Assembly (NCBI GenBank): GCA_964387945.1
Contig: CAYLYX010000002.1
Location: 186,001-250,000, forward strand
Length of the DNA stretch: 64,000 nucleotides
Direction of reading: 5' to 3'
DNA from: Parvicella sp964387945
GTDB lineage: Bacteria > Bacteroidota > Bacteroidia > Flavobacteriales_D > Parvicellaceae
Part shown: positions 60,501 to 64,000 of the stretch, in pieces
Numbering within the stretch: the stretch's first letter is position 1
How the letters are laid out: each line of letters starts with the position of its first letter
The notes under the pieces: generated by a model
Database searches by the model: none
What the model saw: only the letters and a program-made list of their open reading frames with translations
What the model was told of the DNA's origin: nothing
Made by a program: the position numbers and the translations under genes

Positions 60501-62871
60501 AGCAAGAAACGAGTGTGGAACAACGACAAGTGATATCGTTATCAACTACACACAACCTATTGCACCACCAACGGTAAACATTACAAATCCAGCGCAAGAC
60601 CCTTACGTAACGTTTGATGGTAGTTTTACGGCTACAGCAGCAGTTACAGGTGTAGATAACCAAAATCAGATTCAGGTTTATCTAGAAGGGCAGTCGGTGA
60701 GCAACTTTAGTTATAACAATAACACGAAGACCGTTAGTGTTCCGTTGAACTTGGCGTTGGGCTCTCACACGTTAAAAGTGAAAGCTACAAACCCTGCAGG
60801 AAGTGCGATGGATGAAACAGAAATTGATGTGCAAGAGGAGTGTGTGACACCAACTATTATGTTGTCTCAACCAACGAGTGGAACAGGTTCTTCGATCACG
60901 TTTAGCACTTCAAATAGTAAAGGAGCGATTACTGCTACCATTCAACACGCAACCAATGTGACGTTTACCATTAACGGACAACCTACTTCAGGGTACAACT
61001 ATGAACCAGCAACGGGTCATTTCCAAAGTTTACTTCACCTTGAAGAAGGCACAACTACTTACGTGTTAACAGCGTTGAACCACTGTAATGAGGCGACAAC
61101 GAAGACGATAGCAATTACGTATACGCCCAAACCGATCGAGTGCAATGAACCCGTAATTACGTTTACGAATCCTACGACCAACCCTTATACGTCAAGTAAA
61201 GCGAAGGGAGTAGCTGTTGCCGCAAGAGTGACTGAGGTGAGTAATGCCAATCAAATCGTGTGCACCGTCAATGGAAACACGGTTCAGCACAGCTTTAGCG
61301 CTGCTACCAATACAGTTTCTTTTGTGACACCTCTATTGGAGGGAAATAACCCAGTGGTTATTACAGCTACGAATAACTGTGGAAGCACAACGGAAGAGCT
61401 TACGCTTGTTTTTGATAAGCCAACACCTAGACCAGAAGTTGAGATCACTACACCAGCTCAAGACCCTTATACTACGAGCAGTACTAACGTACAGTTGAAA
61501 GCTACGGTTCTGAACGTGTCTGGACAAAGTGCCATTTCAATGACGGTTGATGGACAAGCGGTAACGAACTTTAGTTATAGTTACACTACCAAGTTGTTGA
61601 CGAGCAACCTAACGCTTGACAATGGTTCGCATACCGTGGTGATCAAAGGAAGTAATAGTGCAGGAAGCGCTCAGGATCAAACGGTGATTGAAGTTTCGGT
61701 ACCGGTTACTCCTCCAGAAGTAAGTTTTGGTAATGTAACAGGAACAACGAGTACCGATCCGTTTACGGCACCATCGTGTACAGAGTTTAACGTAACGGGT
61801 GTTGTGAGCCACGCAAACGCATCTCAGATTACTTATACCGTTGATGGGATTACAGTAACTGATGTAAGAACCAACGCCATTTCGGCAAGTGTAGTTCAGT
61901 TCGCTATTCCCGTATCTTTCGTTCAACCAGGTCAGGTAGTTACCGTAACGGTTACAGCTACAACGCCAGACGGAACGGATACACAGACCGTTTATGTAAC
62001 CTGCGAAGGGGAAGAAGACAGTAATGGTGGAGAAGGCAATGATAACGGTGGTGGTGGCACCATCATCAATACAGGAGGTGGATACGGAACCATTAACTCT
62101 GGCGGAAACAATGGCGGAGGCGAAGGTGGTGAAGGCGGAGAAGAAGGTGGTCCTGGTGGAGGCGGTAGCCAAATGGGAACTGGTAATCCACAAACCAACG
62201 AGCAGAACATCCAAAAAGAGAAAGACGATAAGTACAATGCGCACATCAGTCAGGCAGATAGTTACTACAACAAGAAAATGTATGACGAAGCGTATAATTA
62301 CTATCAGAAGGCACTTACTGTGAAGCCCGGAGAAGCACATCCTAGAAATCGAATGAATGCGATTGAAGGGATCAAGCAACAGCAAGAGATTGATGCCGCT
62401 TACGATGCAAAAATTAAAAAGGCTGACCTCTACTTTAAGGCAGGAAAGTATTCTACAGCTAAGACGTATTATAAGCAAGCGCTGTCGGTTAAGCCAGGAG
62501 CTTCTTATCCACAAAATAAGATTGCGGAGATTGATCAAAAAATGAAGGAAGCTCAGAAGCCGACTAATACGATTAAGCCAAATAATACAGTCAAGCCGGG
62601 TAATACGATTATTAAGCCTACGAATACTGGTGGTGGAAAGACAAACTCTTCTGGAGGAAGTAAAACGAACTCGGGGGGTAGCAAAACCAATTCTGGTGGT
62701 AAGACGAGCTCTGGAGGTTCAAAATCGAACACAAACCTAAACTCTGGAGGAAGCAAAACGTCTGGAGGCAGCAAGTCGGCAACGCCAAAACCTGCTACAC
62801 CAAAGCCAACCACTCCAAAACCTTCTAAACCGACCAACATGACACCTACTAAAGTAGGAGGTGGGAAGTAA
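57598..62871 (+). CDS. Giant outer-membrane barrel protein with Ig-like repeats and TPRs
   Basis: A 1757-residue protein. After a signal peptide (KKYLLFLFALLGTFMISHGQ) residues about 25-275 form a barrel-like domain (NLGFNMGATWQP, MGVEYKLAYDLLGDEF). Eleven or twelve Ig-like repeats of about 90 residues follow (residues 306-1470), each near PxVxITxPxxxPYT, NFSYN...TK and a GTNxxGSD end. A Gly/Asn linker (1470-1535), two TPRs (ADSYYNKKMYDEAYNYYQKA; ADLYFKAGKYSTAKTYYKQA) and a Ser-Gly-Lys and Lys-Pro-Thr tail end the protein. No sorting domain or plug is seen. Adhesion or an envelope scaffold is the inference. A sigma-54-like promoter precedes it. Confidence 0.88.
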   Translation: MKKYLLFLFALLGTFMISHGQGSKFVNYERDNGWNLGFNMGATWQPREGIMGSMELTKPYAGFGGGFTLGKSIYEKEGAFFALDLRGRYLGSYNAGWSGVPEFNYELTGDTAGTSFGFRNYRMNLHEFSLEAVLTLNKLRERTGIILYGFGGIGATLNKVDADYRDFSGSHYNYEFSIDTSLNAQTIAADVKDMSDLDFETSLSTTRFSLVPSWGVGFGYQIGPSFSMGVEYKLAYDLLGDEFDGGASNMLDDNVMDKYHYTGVFFRWNILSGGQSYTVDPDPDPWTPTTTPTTVVPTDPPVTHNKPLVNIYNPSTNNKVVHSPSYTIKAKIYHVETQSGVKFTQNGLNLSNFSFNPATDEFTAQVYLYPGSNVFEITGTNPYGSDNDSRIIILEQEEFTQLPPPVVTFTNPSQDGMTVNQPQFTVVSNVLNVAGKNDITFTFNNQTSSNFTYSTSSKVLTSVVTLKPGKNVITVKGVNSVGSDIETITINYEKPVTIQPPVVDITTPSTNPYTTDSPIEVINGTVHYVDGPGNITVLVNGNTVSNFTYSTLTKKISFSANLIVGANVIQITGVNQFGSDADATTIIYKPSEIMPEPIVDFIVPSTSPYTSPANNVTLKATVLNVTSKQYITVNVNGANTTAFSYNAVTKEVSFNVNLINGNNIFQVTGTNSVGSDMDEQVIIHKLVEQQPPIVNITNPGSNPHNTMVGTQVINAEIQHVETVSGVTAKFNGQTITDFTFDPITDKFVYSATLLLGANVLEVTGTNNVGTASKSQTIIYTEPVNECDDPVIALTQPTVQTKTLPGNNNSGNSITITTSNSKGAIVGKITGSQSIDFKINGVSSPGYNYNNQTGEFETFLHLEEGANNYQIVATNNCGTTITSVTYIYTPEEQPCDNPVINWIYPSVTPFDYSGPATVSLSASILGVDNPGKVSVKLNGQTKKFVFDPNTGNLSIAANLNQGSNKVAVVARNECGTTTSDIVINYTQPIAPPTVNITNPAQDPYVTFDGSFTATAAVTGVDNQNQIQVYLEGQSVSNFSYNNNTKTVSVPLNLALGSHTLKVKATNPAGSAMDETEIDVQEECVTPTIMLSQPTSGTGSSITFSTSNSKGAITATIQHATNVTFTINGQPTSGYNYEPATGHFQSLLHLEEGTTTYVLTALNHCNEATTKTIAITYTPKPIECNEPVITFTNPTTNPYTSSKAKGVAVAARVTEVSNANQIVCTVNGNTVQHSFSAATNTVSFVTPLLEGNNPVVITATNNCGSTTEELTLVFDKPTPRPEVEITTPAQDPYTTSSTNVQLKATVLNVSGQSAISMTVDGQAVTNFSYSYTTKLLTSNLTLDNGSHTVVIKGSNSAGSAQDQTVIEVSVPVTPPEVSFGNVTGTTSTDPFTAPSCTEFNVTGVVSHANASQITYTVDGITVTDVRTNAISASVVQFAIPVSFVQPGQVVTVTVTATTPDGTDTQTVYVTCEGEEDSNGGEGNDNGGGGTIINTGGGYGTINSGGNNGGGEGGEGGEEGGPGGGGSQMGTGNPQTNEQNIQKEKDDKYNAHISQADSYYNKKMYDEAYNYYQKALTVKPGEAHPRNRMNAIEGIKQQQEIDAAYDAKIKKADLYFKAGKYSTAKTYYKQALSVKPGASYPQNKIAEIDQKMKEAQKPTNTIKPNNTVKPGNTIIKPTNTGGGKTNSSGGSKTNSGGSKTNSGGKTSSGGSKSNTNLNSGGSKTSGGSKSATPKPATPKPTTPKPSKPTNMTPTKVGGGK
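58516..62007 (+). repeat. Eleven to twelve Ig-like repeats (coding)
   Basis: Repeat units of roughly 270-300 bases inside the giant gene, each opening with a Pro-x-Val-x-(Ile/Phe)-Thr-x-Pro segment. Units six, nine and ten carry Cys-containing variants (NNCGTT, NHCNEA, NNCGST) in their final turn. Confidence 0.75.
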
Positions 62872-62895
62872 GTTGGAGTAAACCTTATTTTTAAG

Positions 62896-62946
62896 TCCTG
62901 ATTTCCAAATTCCAATCATTATTGGAAGGGAATCAGGATTTCTTGT
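62896..62946 (+). terminator. Terminator after the giant gene
   Basis: TCCTGATT pairs with AATCAGGA, and TTCCAAT with ATTGGAA inside it, forming a long stem with an internal mismatch region, followed by TTTCTTGTTTT. Confidence 0.65.
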
Positions 62947-62948
62947 TT

Positions 62949-62956
62949 TATTTTTG
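62949..62956 (+). promoter_or_regulatory. Candidate -7 box TATTTTTG
   Basis: Exact TAnnTTTG match, 18 bases before the lipoprotein ATG at 62975. It overlaps the TTG of the extended frame and so supports the ATG. Confidence 0.4.
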
Positions 62957-62974
62957 AGCATAAACGTTCAGATT

Positions 62975-63481
62975 ATGACTTGGAAAACGCTGTTGCTTAC
63001 CCTATTTGTTGTTGCTTTTGTGGCCTGTAATTCTGAAGCAGAGGATAGTGCTACTGGAGAGAGCGAGGTAAATAATACACTAGAGCCAATGCTTTGGTTG
63101 GAAGGAACGTGGGTAGATGAAGCTACCTTTGGGTTTAAGCAACCACCACAGCACCTGCACGAGACTTGGAAAGTATATCCCGATTCGATCAGCGGAATGG
63201 GTTACAACGTCCAGGGACAGGATACGAACATCACAGAATATATTTCGATCATGGTGATTAACGATAAGCTGACTTATGTTGCTAGACCTAATGGACAGGC
63301 AATGGTGACGTTTACATTGACATCGTCTACTTCCAACCAATGGGTTTTTGAGAATAAAGCCAATGATTTTCCACAAAAACTGATCTATAAGAAGTTACCA
63401 AGTGACTCTCTTTCAGTTACACTAGAGGGAATTCAGAATGCAATGGAGCGAAGCATTGAGCTGAAGTACAGTAAAGATTAG
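62975..63481 (+). CDS. DUF6265-like lipoprotein
   Basis: A 168-residue lipoprotein (FVVAFVACNSEAED). The body is beta-rich (LWLEGTWVDEATF, LHETWKVYPDSISGMGYN) and resembles the DUF6265 beta-sandwich family, whose members are uncharacterised. The TTG start would overlap its promoter box. The stop overlaps the end of the converging S24 gene by four bases. Confidence 0.7.
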   Translation: MTWKTLLLTLFVVAFVACNSEAEDSATGESEVNNTLEPMLWLEGTWVDEATFGFKQPPQHLHETWKVYPDSISGMGYNVQGQDTNITEYISIMVINDKLTYVARPNGQAMVTFTLTSSTSNQWVFENKANDFPQKLIYKKLPSDSLSVTLEGIQNAMERSIELKYSKD

Positions 63482-64000
63482 CCCCTCATATCCGTAGTCT
63501 CAATAGCGCAAGCAAACTCCCACATCTCTAGGATGTCATGATAAGGCACTTCAAACTTCTCATACTGGGCGTTATCGGGAATGAGTTCCAGTGTTTTTTT
63601 ACGAGGATGAGGTATTACACGCTTATAGGTACAGCCTTCATTACGGGTTAAGACAACGTAGGTTTTATTCTTTTTGAGGTCGGTCATTCGTTCCACTAGT
63701 TTCCCCACCACATAGGACCCACTTTCTAAGGGTAGCATCGAGTCTCCTTGGATTTGAAACGCTCTGTGTTTTCCTGAAGTAAGAAAGGGAAGTGTAAAAG
63801 CATCTAAGTTTTCGATGTACTCCGCATCGGCATAGCCTTCTAAGTAGCCTGCTGATGCCCGTTGAGGAATAAGTTCAATATAATTATCATTTCCCTCATC
63901 GTCCATTTTGAGTGGCAGTAGAATTCGATTGTTGTCCAACTTCATGAGGTGCTCCATGGATACTGTAGTGAGGTCCACTTTCAACATCACATCAATGGTA
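63478..64000 (-). CDS. S24/LexA-like transcriptional regulator, C-terminal part (cut by window edge)
   Basis: The frame is open through the right edge, so the N-terminus lies outside the window. The visible 174 codons carry a LexA/CI-type S24 peptidase domain: FQIQGDSMLPLESGSYVVGK with the catalytic Ser, and the Lys in KNKTYVVLTRNEGCTYKRV. Bacteroidota proteins with this end have an N-terminal helix-turn-helix (XRE type) and act as autocleaving repressors. A GTG at 63990 could start a shorter protein, but the frame continues upstream without a stop. Stress- or DNA-damage-linked regulation is inferred. Confidence 0.8.
   Translation of the reverse strand, partial: TIDVMLKVDLTTVSMEHLMKLDNNRILLPLKMDDEGNDNYIELIPQRASAGYLEGYADAEYIENLDAFTLPFLTSGKHRAFQIQGDSMLPLESGSYVVGKLVERMTDLKKNKTYVVLTRNEGCTYKRVIPHPRKKTLELIPDNAQYEKFEVPYHDILEMWEFACAIETTDMRG

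Noticed and set aside
61609..62538. 309-residue open frame antisense to the giant repeat gene
   Set aside because: It lies wholly within the coding strand of a well-supported gene, its composition is atypical (Ser/Ile/Cys-rich), and it has no promoter or start context.

Overview
The window is a chromosomal segment of a Bacteroidota bacterium, most likely a marine member of the Flavobacteriales (Cryomorphaceae/Crocinitomicaceae-like). This rests on several signs: secreted proteins with type IX secretion (T9SS) C-terminal sorting domains, both type A and the 'gliding motility' type B; an lpxC-fabZ fusion between lpxD and lpxA; a transketolase encoded as two subunits; topA next to a formimidoylglutamase-like gene; many lipoproteins and beta-barrels; and repeated TAnnTTTG (-7) promoter boxes. 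No rRNA, tRNA, CRISPR array or complete insertion sequence was found. Coding density is high, and the longest gene-free stretch is about 270 bp (4967-5239).

Layout. 1-1909: truncated large secreted protein. 2063-5015: cassette-like patch of a serine hydrolase and three small unknown genes, with attC-like inverted repeats. 5240-14005: valS, small envelope proteins, topA and a degenerate arginase-fold gene. 14058-16940: T9SS type B adhesin-like protein with a small partner. 17092-24281: transketolase halves around a von Willebrand A protein, then two ECF sigma modules. 24282-33716: mixed envelope genes, a radical SAM enzyme, a small HIRAN operon, thyA-folA. 33896-41324: a compact locus bounded by two HmuY-family proteins and holding a CbiX-like chelatase lipoprotein, an FMN/Fe-S membrane protein, a hemerythrin-like protein and a TonB-dependent receptor. 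41333-50902: TRIC channel, a 1029-residue unknown, an M14 peptidase, a histidine kinase, gpmI. 50967-57513: SiaA/SiaB/SiaC-type partner-switching module running directly into lpxD, lpxC-fabZ and lpxA. 57598-62871: a 1757-residue barrel plus Ig-like-repeat protein. 62975-64000: a lipoprotein and the end of an S24/LexA-like regulator.

The most interesting unit is 33896-41324. HmuY-type hemophores, an outer-membrane receptor, an extracytoplasmic CbiX-like chelatase and a membrane flavin/iron-sulfur protein could together capture haem or another tetrapyrrole and remove or exchange its metal outside the cytoplasm. This is inferred from families and gene order. Other points of interest are the attC-like sites at 3470-5015, two sigma-54-like promoters (before the DUF4476 gene and before the giant repeat protein), and the placement of the SiaABC-type module on the lipid A operon.

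Many open frames begin at TTG codons that lie upstream of, or inside, promoter boxes. In those cases an internal ATG is given as the start, and the entry says so.
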